From: Blastococcus mobilis
GTDB taxonomy: Bacteria; Actinomycetota; Actinomycetes; Mycobacteriales; Geodermatophilaceae
DNA length: 64,000 nt
Assembly (NCBI RefSeq): GCF_900188025.1
Contig: NZ_FZNO01000006.1
Span: forward strand, 124,001-188,000
Reading direction: 5' to 3'
In this document: in pieces, positions 46,066-54,070 of the stretch
Layout of the letters: each line of letters opens with the position of its first letter
Numbering within the stretch: the first letter of the stretch is position 1
Position numbers and translations under genes: made by a program
The notes under the pieces: generated by a model
What the model was told of the DNA's origin: nothing
Seen by the model: the letters and a program-made list of their open reading frames with translations, nothing else
Database searches by the model: none

Positions 46066-46800
46066 TCACGCCGACTGCCCCAGCTCCGCGGCGGCGTCGG
46101 TCACTATCTCGCTGATCCGCAGGCCGAAGTCCTCGTCCACGACGACGACCTCGCCGCGGGCGATGAGGGTGCCGTTGACCAGCAGGTCGGCCGGAGCGCT
46201 GGCGGCGCGGTCGAGTTCGACGACCTCACCCGGGTGGAGGGAGAGCAGCTCCTGCACGGTCATGCGGGTGCGGCCGATCTCGACCGTCACCTCCATGGCC
46301 ACGTGCCGCAGCAGGTCCAGGCTGCCGCGCTGGGTCTGCGCGGCGGGGAGGGTGACCTGAAGGGCGAAGGTGGCCTGGTGCTCGGTGCCGGCCATGAGCG
46401 GGACGGCGACGAACATGCCCTTGTCCCGAAGACCGTCCAGCGCGGCGACCGGCTCCTCGACGCGCTCGGAGGCGATACGCACCCGGCCGAGCGTGGCGGC
46501 GGCGGCCTCGAGGGCCGGCCGCAGCGCGGTGGCGACGTCCATCCGGCCGACGGGGGAGTTGGAGAGGGCCTGGACGACGTCGGCGGAGACCACCAGGACG
46601 ATGTCGCCGCTGACCTCGCCGGACAGACCGGCCGAGACGGCGGAGGCGGCGCCGGGCGGGAGCGGGACGCTGTCGGGGTCGCTGACGGGCGCGCCGGGGA
46701 CCAGCTCCACCGTGGCCGGGACCAGGGTGGCGGCGGCGCGGGCGGCCGCCGTGACCACCGCGGAGACGGTCTGGGAGTCCTGGGACGTGTCGGTGCTCAT
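46066..46800 (-). CDS. fliN: flagellar motor switch protein FliN (long form)
   Basis: Protein of 244 aa. The C-terminal 85 residues form a SpoA/FliN domain (VEIGRTRMTVQELLSLHPGE, GEVVVVDEDFGLRISEIV). The N-terminal 150 residues resemble a CheC-like domain (GLSGEVSGDIVLVVS, PALEAAAATLG), as in FliY-type proteins, although FliY's CheC phosphatase residues are not clear. It forms the C-ring with FliM and FliG. It overlaps fliM by 4 nt. Confidence 0.92.
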   Translation of the reverse strand: MSTDTSQDSQTVSAVVTAAARAAATLVPATVELVPGAPVSDPDSVPLPPGAASAVSAGLSGEVSGDIVLVVSADVVQALSNSPVGRMDVATALRPALEAAAATLGRVRIASERVEEPVAALDGLRDKGMFVAVPLMAGTEHQATFALQVTLPAAQTQRGSLDLLRHVAMEVTVEIGRTRMTVQELLSLHPGEVVELDRAASAPADLLVNGTLIARGEVVVVDEDFGLRISEIVTDAAAELGQSA

Positions 46801-47804
46801 GCTGTGTCCTTCGCGGCGGCGTACGGGGTCGGGACGATGGCGGCGGCCAGTCGGCGCCGGTGGTTGCTGGCGATCGCGTAGGCGAACGTCACGTCGTTGG
46901 TCGTGACCTCGAGCGGCGCGTCCGGTGGGTGGCGGAGGAGGAGGACGTCGCCGACGGCGAGGGAGAGCAGGTCCGCCGACGAGACGGTGAGCGGGGCGAA
47001 GCGCACGCTGACGTCGACCGGCACGAGGTTGAGCCGGGCGGTGAGCGCCTCGGCGGCACGCTTGCGCTTGGCCAGCGCCGTCTCGGAGAGCTGCGGCGAG
47101 GCCGCGTTGTTGAGCGCCTGGGCGAAGGAGGAGAACGGCAGGACGAGCGTCGCCTCGCCCTCCCGGGCGCCGACGGCCATCGCGAAGGTGGCGACCATGA
47201 CGGTGTCGGACCCGGAGGCGGCCTGCGCCAGCAGCGGGTTGTACTCGAACCCGTTGAGCGCCGGCTGGATGTCGGTGATCGAGGCGAACGAGGCGGCGAA
47301 CTCGTCGAGCAGCCGGCCCAGCAGGTGGTCGGTGATGGCGGACTCCATCGCCGTCATCGGCCGGTTCGGCTGCTCGGCCCGGCCCGAGCCGCCCAGCATG
47401 TGGTCCACGATGGCCATGGCCATGTCCAGCGGGTACGCGAGGAGGCCCTTGCCGGCCAGCGGCTCCAGCGTGAACGTGGTGATGAAGACGGGGTTGGGGA
47501 GCGTCACGAGGTAGTCGTCGTAGGAGAACTGCTCGATCCCGACGAGCTCGAGGCGGGCACCGGCGCGCAGGAAGGTCGTGAGGATGGTGGTCGCCTGGCG
47601 GGCGAAGGACTCCTGGGCGATCTGCAGGACCCGGACGTGTTCACGGGAGAGCTTCGTCGGCCGGCGGAAGTCGTAGGTGCGGGGCTCACCGCGGCGGCTG
47701 CGCCCGCTCGTCCCGCTGCCGGGGAGCGACGGTGCCGTGGGTGACGCCTCCGGGGACAGAGGGCCCGCCTTGCCGGGGGCTCGTCCGGTCTCGGGTTGGG
47801 TCAC
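46797..47804 (-). CDS. fliM: flagellar motor switch protein FliM
   Basis: FliM of about 335 aa. It has the middle CheC-like domain with LEPLAGKGLLAYPL and HMLGGSGR and a C-terminal SpoA domain (DVSVRFAPLTVSSADLLSL). It links FliG to FliN in the C-ring. The usual N-terminal CheY-binding peptide (LSQxEIDALL) is not visible; the first 45 residues are Pro/Ser/Gly-rich. GTG 47804 is preferred over ATG 47816 because GAGG lies 6 nt before it. Confidence 0.93.
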   Translation of the reverse strand: MTQPETGRAPGKAGPLSPEASPTAPSLPGSGTSGRSRRGEPRTYDFRRPTKLSREHVRVLQIAQESFARQATTILTTFLRAGARLELVGIEQFSYDDYLVTLPNPVFITTFTLEPLAGKGLLAYPLDMAMAIVDHMLGGSGRAEQPNRPMTAMESAITDHLLGRLLDEFAASFASITDIQPALNGFEYNPLLAQAASGSDTVMVATFAMAVGAREGEATLVLPFSSFAQALNNAASPQLSETALAKRKRAAEALTARLNLVPVDVSVRFAPLTVSSADLLSLAVGDVLLLRHPPDAPLEVTTNDVTFAYAIASNHRRRLAAAIVPTPYAAAKDTA

Positions 47805-47812
47805 GTCAGACC

Positions 47813-47840
47813 TCATCGGCGGAACCGGGGCCGACCCTGA
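47813..47840 (-). promoter_or_regulatory. sigma-28-type promoter upstream of fliM
   Basis: On the minus strand TCAG (47840-47837), 16 nt, then GCCGATGA (47820-47813). The spacing and boxes equal those before flbD and flgB. The start point would fall near the fliM GTG, giving an almost leaderless mRNA. It directly follows the hairpin behind fliL. Confidence 0.6.
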
Positions 47841-47930
47841 CCGACGGCGCGGGAGCGCTTCCGGTCCTCCGGGAGAGGTGTGACGGGTGGTGCGGAGTGT
47901 GGTGGTGCGTGATGTGCCGGTGCCGTGCGA

Positions 47931-47971
47931 ACGAGCGGCGGACCCCGCTGGGAGCGGGGCCCACCGCTCGT
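47931..47971 (-). terminator. nested hairpin after fliL
   Basis: The outer stem ACGAGCGG (47931-47938) pairs with CCGCTCGT (47964-47971). The inner stem CCCCGCT (47943-47949) pairs with AGCGGGG (47953-47959). It begins in the fliL stop codon and separates the flbD-fliL unit from fliM. The other 90 nt of the gap hold the fliM promoter. Confidence 0.7.
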
Positions 47972-48438
47972 CACTGCGTGACGTACTCGGTGTAGTAGAT
48001 GCCCATCACCATCGGGACGTCGTGTTCGGTGTAGGCCTCGATGATCTTCTGCTCCAGCGCTTCCTTGAGCGCTTCCCGGGCCCCGACCACGTCGGCCGGG
48101 TTCGCCTGCGAGAACGTCGAGATGATCTGGTCGTAGGCCTTGGCGCCGTCGACGCTCGCGCCGCCGTGGCCGCCGCCGGCGGCCGCCGTGGTGATCTCCA
48201 GGGTGATGCCGACCTTGAGGTAGCCACCCCCGGCGAGGTTGACCGCCACCGGCTGCAAGGCGACGTACCCGCCGTGCTCCGGGGGCGCGGCCTCGGCCTC
48301 GCCCGAACTGGCGAACAGGAAGAAGTAGGCGGCCCCGGCCGCGGCCACGAGAACCACGCCGAGGATGAGGAAGAGCTTCTTCTTGCCGCCCTTGCCCTCG
48401 GTCTCCTCGGTCTCGGAGGTCTTGTCTCTGGTGCTCAC
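47971..48438 (-). CDS. fliL: flagellar basal body-associated protein FliL
   Basis: FliL of 155 aa. A Lys/Glu-rich cytoplasmic start precedes one membrane helix (LFLILGVVLVAAAGAAYFFLF). The periplasmic-side domain begins YVALQPVAVNLAGGGYLKVGI and ends with the conserved MGIYYTEYVTQ. FliL rings surround stator units and support torque. GTG 48438 overlaps the motB stop (GTGA), which fits a stator operon. Confidence 0.92.
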   Translation of the reverse strand: MSTRDKTSETEETEGKGGKKKLFLILGVVLVAAAGAAYFFLFASSGEAEAAPPEHGGYVALQPVAVNLAGGGYLKVGITLEITTAAAGGGHGGASVDGAKAYDQIISTFSQANPADVVGAREALKEALEQKIIEAYTEHDVPMVMGIYYTEYVTQ

Positions 48439-49340
48439 GGCGTTGCCTCCTGTTGGGTGGCGTCGATGCCCGGCAGCAGAGCGTTGGCCTCTGCCGAGGC
48501 GTTGGACAGGACGACGATGTCGACCCGGCGGTTGACCGACAGGGCGTTCGGATCGGACTGGGGGACCAGCGGCCGGGTCGAGGAGTAGCCGGTGGCCGAC
48601 ATGCGGGGTTCGGGAACGCCCTCGCCGGCGAGGTAGCGGAGCACGGTGCTGGCGCGGTAGCCGGAAAGCTCCCAGTTGGAGGGCCACGGGCCGCCCTTGG
48701 TGACGGGCAGGTGGTTGGCATGCCCCTCGACGCGCAGAACGTTGGACAGATCGGTCAGCGCAGGTGCGACGGCGCGGAGGATCGCTGCACCCTCGGGGCG
48801 GAGGACGGCCGCCTCGGCGTCGAAGAGGACCTGGTCGGCGACGATGTGCACCACGAGGCCTCGCTCGTCGACTTCGAAGCGTGCCGCGTCGGCGTATCCG
48901 GCCGCGGCCAGGGCGGCTTCGATCTCGGCCCGGGCGGCGGCGAGCTCGTCGTAGGCCGAGGCGGCCTCGGCGGCGATCCGCTCGGCCCGCTCGGCAGCGG
49001 CTGCCGCCGCGGCGGCGTCGACCTGGGTGTCCTGGACCGACGGGTCCGGCGGGATGGCGGAGGCGATGTCGATGGCCCCTGGCAGGCCGTCGAGCACGGC
49101 TCCCTCGGGAGTCGTGCCGGCCATCACGCTGATGGGAGCCCCGAAGCTCGCCGACAGGCCCTTGGCCAGGGCCGCGAACTTCGTCTTGTCGACCTCGCTC
49201 ATGGCGTACAGCACGATGAACAGGACGAGGAGCAGCGTCATCATGTCGGCGTAGGACACCATCCACCGCTCGTGGTTCTCGTGCTCCTCCTCCTCGTGCT
49301 TCTTCGGGCGTCTGCGCCCCGGATGCGGGGCGGTGCTCAC
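48435..49340 (-). CDS. motB: flagellar stator protein MotB
   Basis: MotB of 301 aa. A charged start (KKHEEEEHENHERW) leads to the single membrane helix with the proton-conducting Asp32 (SYADMMTLLLVLF). A helical, Ala/Glu-rich linker and an OmpA-like peptidoglycan-binding domain (VEGHANHLP, NWELSGYRASTVLRYL, NRRVDIVVL) follow. The Asp and the MotB-type plug suggest H+ rather than Na+ drive, which is inference. It forms the stator with MotA, 73 nt upstream. Confidence 0.95.
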   Translation of the reverse strand: MSTAPHPGRRRPKKHEEEEHENHERWMVSYADMMTLLLVLFIVLYAMSEVDKTKFAALAKGLSASFGAPISVMAGTTPEGAVLDGLPGAIDIASAIPPDPSVQDTQVDAAAAAAAAERAERIAAEAASAYDELAAARAEIEAALAAAGYADAARFEVDERGLVVHIVADQVLFDAEAAVLRPEGAAILRAVAPALTDLSNVLRVEGHANHLPVTKGGPWPSNWELSGYRASTVLRYLAGEGVPEPRMSATGYSSTRPLVPQSDPNALSVNRRVDIVVLSNASAEANALLPGIDATQQEATP

Positions 49341-49413
49341 GAGCCCTCCTCGCCAGCGCTCGACGGCCGCGTTCGCGGGGCCGCTGCGTCGATGGGTGCG
49401 CCCGCACGCTCCC

Positions 49414-50184
49414 TCACGCTGCCTCCCGCTCGACCTCGCTCGGAGGCACCATGGCGGTGAGCTTCTGGCGCACGGCCCGCGGGCTGGTGCCGGCCTGGAT
49501 CTCGGTGATGCCCTCGACCAGCAGCTCCATCTGCGCGGCCTGCAGCTCGCTGACCCGCATGATCTTGGCCCCCATGGGCAGGAACCAGAAGTTGGCTGCC
49601 ATGACGCCCCAGAGGGTGGCGACGAACGCGGCGGCGATCATCGGGCCCAGCGACTCCGGGTCGTTGAGGTTCTCCATCACGTTGATGAGCCCGACGACGC
49701 AGCCCACGATGCCGATGGTGGGGGAGTAGCCGCCCATCTGGTTGAAGAACTTCGCGGCGACCTTGTCCTCCGACTTCTTCGCCGCGATCTCGCCCTCGAG
49801 CACGGCGCGGAGCTCCTCGGGGTCGGTGCCGTCGATGCCCATCTGCAGGCCGCGCTTCAGGAACGGGTCGTCGATCTGCTTGACCTGCGCCTCGAGCGCG
49901 AGCAGACCCTCCTTGCGCGCCTTCTCGGCGAGGCTCACCAGGGTCTGGATCTGCTGGGTCGGCGGGGCCACCTTGGCAGGCAGCACCCCCATCTTGAACC
50001 AGGCGGGGATCTTCTTCAGGTCGCTCATCGTGAAGCTCGACAGCGCCGCACCGAAGGTGGCGAAGATGACCAGGACGATCGCCGGGAGGAAGAGCAGCGA
50101 CATCGGGTCGGCGCCTTCGAGGATCATGAAGATCAGCAGGGCACCGAGCGAGATCGCGAACCCGATCAGAGTGGCCGGATCCAT
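49414..50184 (-). CDS. motA: flagellar stator protein MotA
   Basis: MotA of 256 aa with four membrane segments, of which the last pair has GGYSPTIGIVGCVVGLI and FVATLWGVMAANFWFLPMG. Between segments 2 and 3 is the charged cytoplasmic loop (ARKEGLLALEAQV, DDPFLKRGLQM) that touches FliG. Five MotA surround two MotB and carry protons to drive rotation. It starts 3 nt after the flbD stop. Confidence 0.96.
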   Translation of the reverse strand: MDPATLIGFAISLGALLIFMILEGADPMSLLFLPAIVLVIFATFGAALSSFTMSDLKKIPAWFKMGVLPAKVAPPTQQIQTLVSLAEKARKEGLLALEAQVKQIDDPFLKRGLQMGIDGTDPEELRAVLEGEIAAKKSEDKVAAKFFNQMGGYSPTIGIVGCVVGLINVMENLNDPESLGPMIAAAFVATLWGVMAANFWFLPMGAKIMRVSELQAAQMELLVEGITEIQAGTSPRAVRQKLTAMVPPSEVEREAA

Positions 50185-50187
50185 GGA

Positions 50188-50472
50188 TCAGCGCTCCTCG
50201 CGGCTCGGGAACGGGACGACCGACGAGTCCGCGGGGGCGACGCCCTCGCGCCGGGCCGGGCGGTACTCGCCGCGGTCCATCTCGTAGGACGTCGCGAGGA
50301 TCCCCGCGCGGTACTCCCGGATCTCCTCGAGCACCTCGTCCACGGTCTCCTTGACCACGTACTTGGTGCCGTCCAGCAGGAAGGCGACCGTGTCGGGGTG
50401 CGCCTCGATCCGCTCGATCAGGTCGGGGTTGAGCGCGAACTGCTCACCGTTCAGGCGCGTCACACGGATCAC
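50188..50472 (-). CDS. flbD: FlbD family flagellar protein
   Basis: Small protein of 94 aa of the FlbD (Gram-positive) family, which is unrelated to the Caulobacter regulator of that name. The conserved start is MIRVTRLNGEQFALNPDLIE and the body has TKYVVKETVDEVLEEI. The function is uncertain; in other genomes it lies, as here, right before motA. It opens the flbD-motA-motB-fliL unit behind a sigma-28-type promoter. Confidence 0.88.
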   Translation of the reverse strand: MIRVTRLNGEQFALNPDLIERIEAHPDTVAFLLDGTKYVVKETVDEVLEEIREYRAGILATSYEMDRGEYRPARREGVAPADSSVVPFPSREER

Positions 50473-50524
50473 GGTTCGGTCCTCTTGGTCGGTAGGGCCC
50501 GGAGGGGGCGGGAAGGCACTCTTC

Positions 50525-50552
50525 TCATCGGCTCACCAAGACCCTTCCTTGA
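50525..50552 (-). promoter_or_regulatory. sigma-28-type promoter upstream of flbD-motA-motB-fliL
   Basis: On the minus strand TCAA (50552-50549), 16 nt, then GCCGATGA (50532-50525), 53 nt before the flbD start. This is the best match in the window to the FliA/SigD/WhiG consensus (TAAA, 15-16 nt, GCCGATAA). Confidence 0.7.
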
Positions 50553-50604
50553 GCCGAACGGCCGGTGAGGACGACGGCATAGCCCCGGGATCCCGCGGAA
50601 AATC

Positions 50605-50642
50605 GACGGCCCGGCCACTCCGCGGGGAGTGACCGGGCCGTC
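50605..50642 (-). terminator. nested hairpin after flgE
   Basis: The outer stem GACGGCCCGG (50605-50614) pairs with CCGGGCCGTC (50633-50642). The inner stem CACTCC (50616-50621) pairs with GGAGTG (50626-50631). It separates the flgB-flgE unit from the flbD promoter. Confidence 0.75.
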
Positions 50643-50689
50643 CCATGGCCTCCCTCCAGAGCCCTCACATGGCGGGGAGGTGGGAGCTG

Positions 50690-50747
50690 GAGGACCCGCC
50701 TGCCCCCCGTCGCTCGCACGCTCGCGGCGGGGCCCTACAGGCGGGCC
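50690..50747. repeat. dispersed palindromic element, copy C (inverted)
   Basis: Contains GCTCGCACGCTCGCGGCGGGG, the reverse complement of the core in copies A and B. The stems CCCGCCTG/CAGGCGGG (outer) and CCCCGTCGC/GCGGCGGGG (inner) fold well. It begins 7 nt after the flgE stop, in the opposite orientation relative to its gene than copies A, B and D. With 50605-50642 it makes a double terminator. Confidence 0.65.
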
Positions 50748-50753
50748 GACGAA

Positions 50754-51989
50754 CTAGCGCTTGAGGTTGACCAGGTCCTGCAGGATCTCGTCGGAGCTGG
50801 TGATCACGCGGCTGTTGGCCTGGAAGCCGCGCTGGGCGACGATCAGGCCGGTGAACTCCTCGGCGAGGTCGACGTTCGACATCTCCAGCGCACCGGACAT
50901 CAGCGCGCCACGACCGCCTTCTGCCGCCGTGCCGATCTGCGCCACGCCGGAGTTCACCCCGACCCGGAACGAGCTGTTGCCGGCCTTCTCCAGCCCCCCG
51001 GGGTTGTTGAAGGAGCCCAGGGCCAGGCGGCCGATGGGCTGGCGCAGCTCGTTGGAGTAGACGCCCATGATCGTGCCGTCGGCACCGAGCTGGAAGGACT
51101 GCAGGGAGCCCAGTGCGTACCCGTCCTGCTCCGGAGCTCCCAGCGTGTTCGCACCGCCGTACTGGGTGAGCCCGCTGATGTTCACCGTCACGGCGTTCTG
51201 CCAGCTGGCGTAGGCAGCGGGAGGCGTGAACGCGGGCAGATTGAACGCTGGGCCGGCCGGGTCGATCAGGGCTCCGGCGGCGTCGAACTCGATCTGCGTG
51301 GCGGGCAGCAGATTGGTGCCGTCGGAGTGGTCGACGGTGACGTCCCAGGTGTTGGCGCCGGTCTTCGCGAAGTTGTAGAAGACCTTCTGCGCGACGCCCT
51401 GGCTGTCGTACATGGTGATGCCGGTCTGGGCCGTGGCACCGATCGCGGCGTCCGAGGGCAGGTTGCCGTTGACGATCCCGGAGGTGCTGGCGCTCGGGTT
51501 CACGAGCTGGCCGTAGGGGACCGACAGGTCACCGATGGGGCCGTTCGGGTTGACCACGCCATCGGCATTCGCCATCCAGCCCTGCAGGATCGAGCCGTCG
51601 GGTGTGACCAGCTTGCCGGCCCCGTCGAAGTCGAACGAGCCCGCGCGGGTGAACAGCTGCTCGCCACCGGTGCCGCGGGTGACGAAGAAGCCGTCGCCCT
51701 CGATCATGAAGTCCGTCGAGCGGCCGGTGGACTGGGTGGCGCCCTGGGTCCAGTTGGTGGTGATCGCGGCGACCTTCACGCCGAGGCCGACCTGCGCCGG
51801 GTTCGTGCCACCGCGGTCCGCGGCCGGGGCCCCGCCCGCGCGGATGACCTGCGAGAGCGTGTCCTGGAAGACGGTCTGCGATCCCTTGAAGCCCACCGTG
51901 TTGACGTTGGCGATGTTGTTGCCGGTGACGTCCATCTTGGTCTGGTGCGCGCGGAGGCCGGAGATGGCCGAGAACATGGAACGAAGCAC
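50754..51989 (-). CDS. flgE: flagellar hook protein FlgE
   Basis: Hook subunit of 411 aa. The N-terminal rod-type motif is MFSAISGLRAHQTKMDVTGNNIAN and the C-terminus is typical (GALEMSNVDLAEEFTGLIVA, FQANSRVITSSDEIL). It has the length and middle domains of hook FlgE rather than the shorter FlgF/FlgG rod proteins. GTG 51989 has GAGGAG 9 nt upstream; the in-frame ATG lies at codon 5. It is the last gene of the basal-body unit. Confidence 0.95.
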   Translation of the reverse strand: MLRSMFSAISGLRAHQTKMDVTGNNIANVNTVGFKGSQTVFQDTLSQVIRAGGAPAADRGGTNPAQVGLGVKVAAITTNWTQGATQSTGRSTDFMIEGDGFFVTRGTGGEQLFTRAGSFDFDGAGKLVTPDGSILQGWMANADGVVNPNGPIGDLSVPYGQLVNPSASTSGIVNGNLPSDAAIGATAQTGITMYDSQGVAQKVFYNFAKTGANTWDVTVDHSDGTNLLPATQIEFDAAGALIDPAGPAFNLPAFTPPAAYASWQNAVTVNISGLTQYGGANTLGAPEQDGYALGSLQSFQLGADGTIMGVYSNELRQPIGRLALGSFNNPGGLEKAGNSSFRVGVNSGVAQIGTAAEGGRGALMSGALEMSNVDLAEEFTGLIVAQRGFQANSRVITSSDEILQDLVNLKR

Positions 51990-52046
51990 GGAGAGGTTCT
52001 CCTCAGGTGTCGGGGTCGCCGGTCGGCAGGAGAGCGGTCGGGCGGG

Positions 52047-52478
52047 TCAGGAGGGCTTGGGGACGGCGATCTCGGTGAGGCGGCCGACCGGGACCTTGAC
52101 GCCGTCGATGACGGCCACGGCCTCGCTGTCGCGGCTGGCGAGCCGGACCGAGGTGACGACCCCGGTCCTCGACGCGCCGGTCGTGTCGGTGTAGGTGGCG
52201 GTCCGTCCGACGAGGGCGCCGGCGGTGGCCGACTCCTGGAGGACGAGCATCGACGCGTTCTGGTTGACCAGCTGCTCCAGCTTCTCGACCTGACTGAAGG
52301 TCGCCGTCTGGGACATCATCTGGCTCGAGTCGACCGGATTTCCCGGGTCCTGGTAGCGCATCTGGGCGACCAGGAGCTTCATGAAGACGTCCTTGCCCAT
52401 CTGGTCGGGACGGTCGACCGTTGAGGAGGCGGGGGTGTAGTACGTGCCCTCGATCCCGGTCACGCCTGGTGTCGTCAT
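52047..52478 (-). CDS. flgD: flagellar hook assembly protein FlgD (short form)
   Basis: Hook-capping scaffold of 143 aa. The N-terminal domain is clear (MGKDVFMKLLVAQMRYQDPGNPVDSS motif region, FSQVEKLEQL). The C-terminus has only a short SH3-like part (GALVGRTATYTD, VPVGRLTEIAVP) and lacks the FlnI-like domain of E. coli FlgD (231 aa). Short FlgD is common in Gram-positives. ATG 52478 is the family start and AGGAG lies 10 nt upstream. Confidence 0.92.
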   Translation of the reverse strand: MTTPGVTGIEGTYYTPASSTVDRPDQMGKDVFMKLLVAQMRYQDPGNPVDSSQMMSQTATFSQVEKLEQLVNQNASMLVLQESATAGALVGRTATYTDTTGASRTGVVTSVRLASRDSEAVAVIDGVKVPVGRLTEIAVPKPS

Positions 52479-52495
52479 CGGTCGGTCGCTCCTTC

Positions 52496-54070
52496 TCAGA
52501 CGCGCACGTCCACGCCGGACGACGTGGAGCGGTTGCGGGGCGGCGTCGGTCCGCTCACTGGGGTATCGGCAGGCGTGCCCCAGGGGCGTGACCGTTCGTC
52601 GCCCCGGTCCTGCTGGGTGCCGCGGTGGCCGAAGGCCTGCTGCTCGGCCTGCTGCTGTGCCGAGTGGCGGGCCAGCCACGAGCCGCCGGTGTCCCGGTCG
52701 ACCTCCAGCCGGGAGCAGTTCAGCCCCGCGCCTTCCAGGTCCCTGCGCAGGTCGGGCAGCCCGTCGAGGAGGGCCGCCCGCCCGTACTCGTGTGCGCCGC
52801 GGAGGGTGAGGTCGACGGTTCCTCGGGTCAGGGTGACCGAGACCTCGACCGGCCCGAGGTTCTCCGGGTTGAGGACGAGGGTCATCGTCTGGGTCCCGTC
52901 GGGGCCGCGGCCGAGCACGGCGACCTGGCGGGCGATCTGTGACCCCACGGGCAGGGCCGCCGCCGATCCGGTGGCGCCGGTCGCGGCGGTCGGCGTGGTG
53001 GCCGAGACCGGCGCGGAGCTCGCCGCGGACCCGAGGAGGCTCACCTCGGAGACCCCGTCCCCGGCAGGAGCGCTCGGTGCCCCGGAGCCCGTACCGGGGT
53101 GCCCGGCGCCAGGCGACTGCGATCCGCCCGCCCCGGACGAGCCCACCTGCGCGGTGGCTGCGGCGGGAGCGGCTCCGGTCGTGCCCGCCGCCTCTCCCGA
53201 TGTCGGCAGTGCGCTGAGGCCACCGGGTGCCACCGGCGCCTCGGGCACCGCGGCGGCCGGCACCACAGTGGCCGCCACCCCGGCGGCCGGCACCGGGGTG
53301 GCGGCGCGGGAGTCCCCGGCCACGACGACCGTGAGGCCGGCGGCTGCCGGCCCCCCGTGCGCGGCGGAGACGGGTGCCACGACAGGAGCCGGGATCGTCC
53401 CCGCGGCATCGGGCACCGGGACAGCAGCGGGTGCGGCGCCGACCGCGGGGGCCGGTACCGCGGCCGGCACACCGCCGGCGGCGTCGGTCGGTGCGGTCAC
53501 CACAGGGCCTCCGGTCACATCGGCCCGGCCGCCCGGGGGAGCCGCCACCGCCGGGCCGACAGTCACCGTCGCGGCGGCGTCCGTCTGACCGGTGGTGGCG
53601 AGGGGGGTGCCCAGCACCATCGCCCAGACCGCGGCCGGCAGGCCCGTCCCCGCCGTGTCGGTCGCGGCGGTCTCGCCGGTTCCCCCGGCAGCATCGACGG
53701 CGGGGTCCGCGGCGCCGTCCGGCGTCGTGCCCGTGCTCTGGTCGACCGCCGCGCCGTCGCCCCGCGCCGCCGCGGCGGCCGCGCGGTCCAGTGCCCGGTC
53801 CGCCCGGTCCGCTGCCCGCTCCGCCTGCTGCATGGCCCGCGTACCGGCCTCGGTGGCCCGGTTCGCCGCTCGGGCCGCTCGGTCGTCAGGGGTGCTGCGG
53901 CGCTCGGCGGCCCGGTCCGCCCCGGGGAACCGGTCCGCGGAGAGAGCGTCGCCCAGGGCGGAGGCGAACGGTGACGCCCCGGCCGCGCCGCGCACGTCCG
54001 GACCGTTCGCAGGCCGCGCGCGATGTGCGATCGCGGTGCTGTGGAGGGGCAGCGCCCCGGGAGCCGTCAT
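52496..54070 (-). CDS. fliK: flagellar hook-length control protein FliK
   Basis: Protein of 524 aa. A very Ala/Arg/Asp-rich N-terminal helical region (AERAADRADRALDRAAAAAA) leads into a long Ala/Pro/Gly/Val/Thr-rich spacer. The conserved Flg_hook domain is at the C-terminus (MTLVLNPENLGPVEVSVTL, LRGAHEYGRAALLDGLPDLR). It measures hook length and switches FlhB specificity. It overlaps the preceding hydrolase gene by 4 nt. Confidence 0.9.
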   Translation of the reverse strand: MTAPGALPLHSTAIAHRARPANGPDVRGAAGASPFASALGDALSADRFPGADRAAERRSTPDDRAARAANRATEAGTRAMQQAERAADRADRALDRAAAAAARGDGAAVDQSTGTTPDGAADPAVDAAGGTGETAATDTAGTGLPAAVWAMVLGTPLATTGQTDAAATVTVGPAVAAPPGGRADVTGGPVVTAPTDAAGGVPAAVPAPAVGAAPAAVPVPDAAGTIPAPVVAPVSAAHGGPAAAGLTVVVAGDSRAATPVPAAGVAATVVPAAAVPEAPVAPGGLSALPTSGEAAGTTGAAPAAATAQVGSSGAGGSQSPGAGHPGTGSGAPSAPAGDGVSEVSLLGSAASSAPVSATTPTAATGATGSAAALPVGSQIARQVAVLGRGPDGTQTMTLVLNPENLGPVEVSVTLTRGTVDLTLRGAHEYGRAALLDGLPDLRRDLEGAGLNCSRLEVDRDTGGSWLARHSAQQQAEQQAFGHRGTQQDRGDERSRPWGTPADTPVSGPTPPRNRSTSSGVDVRV

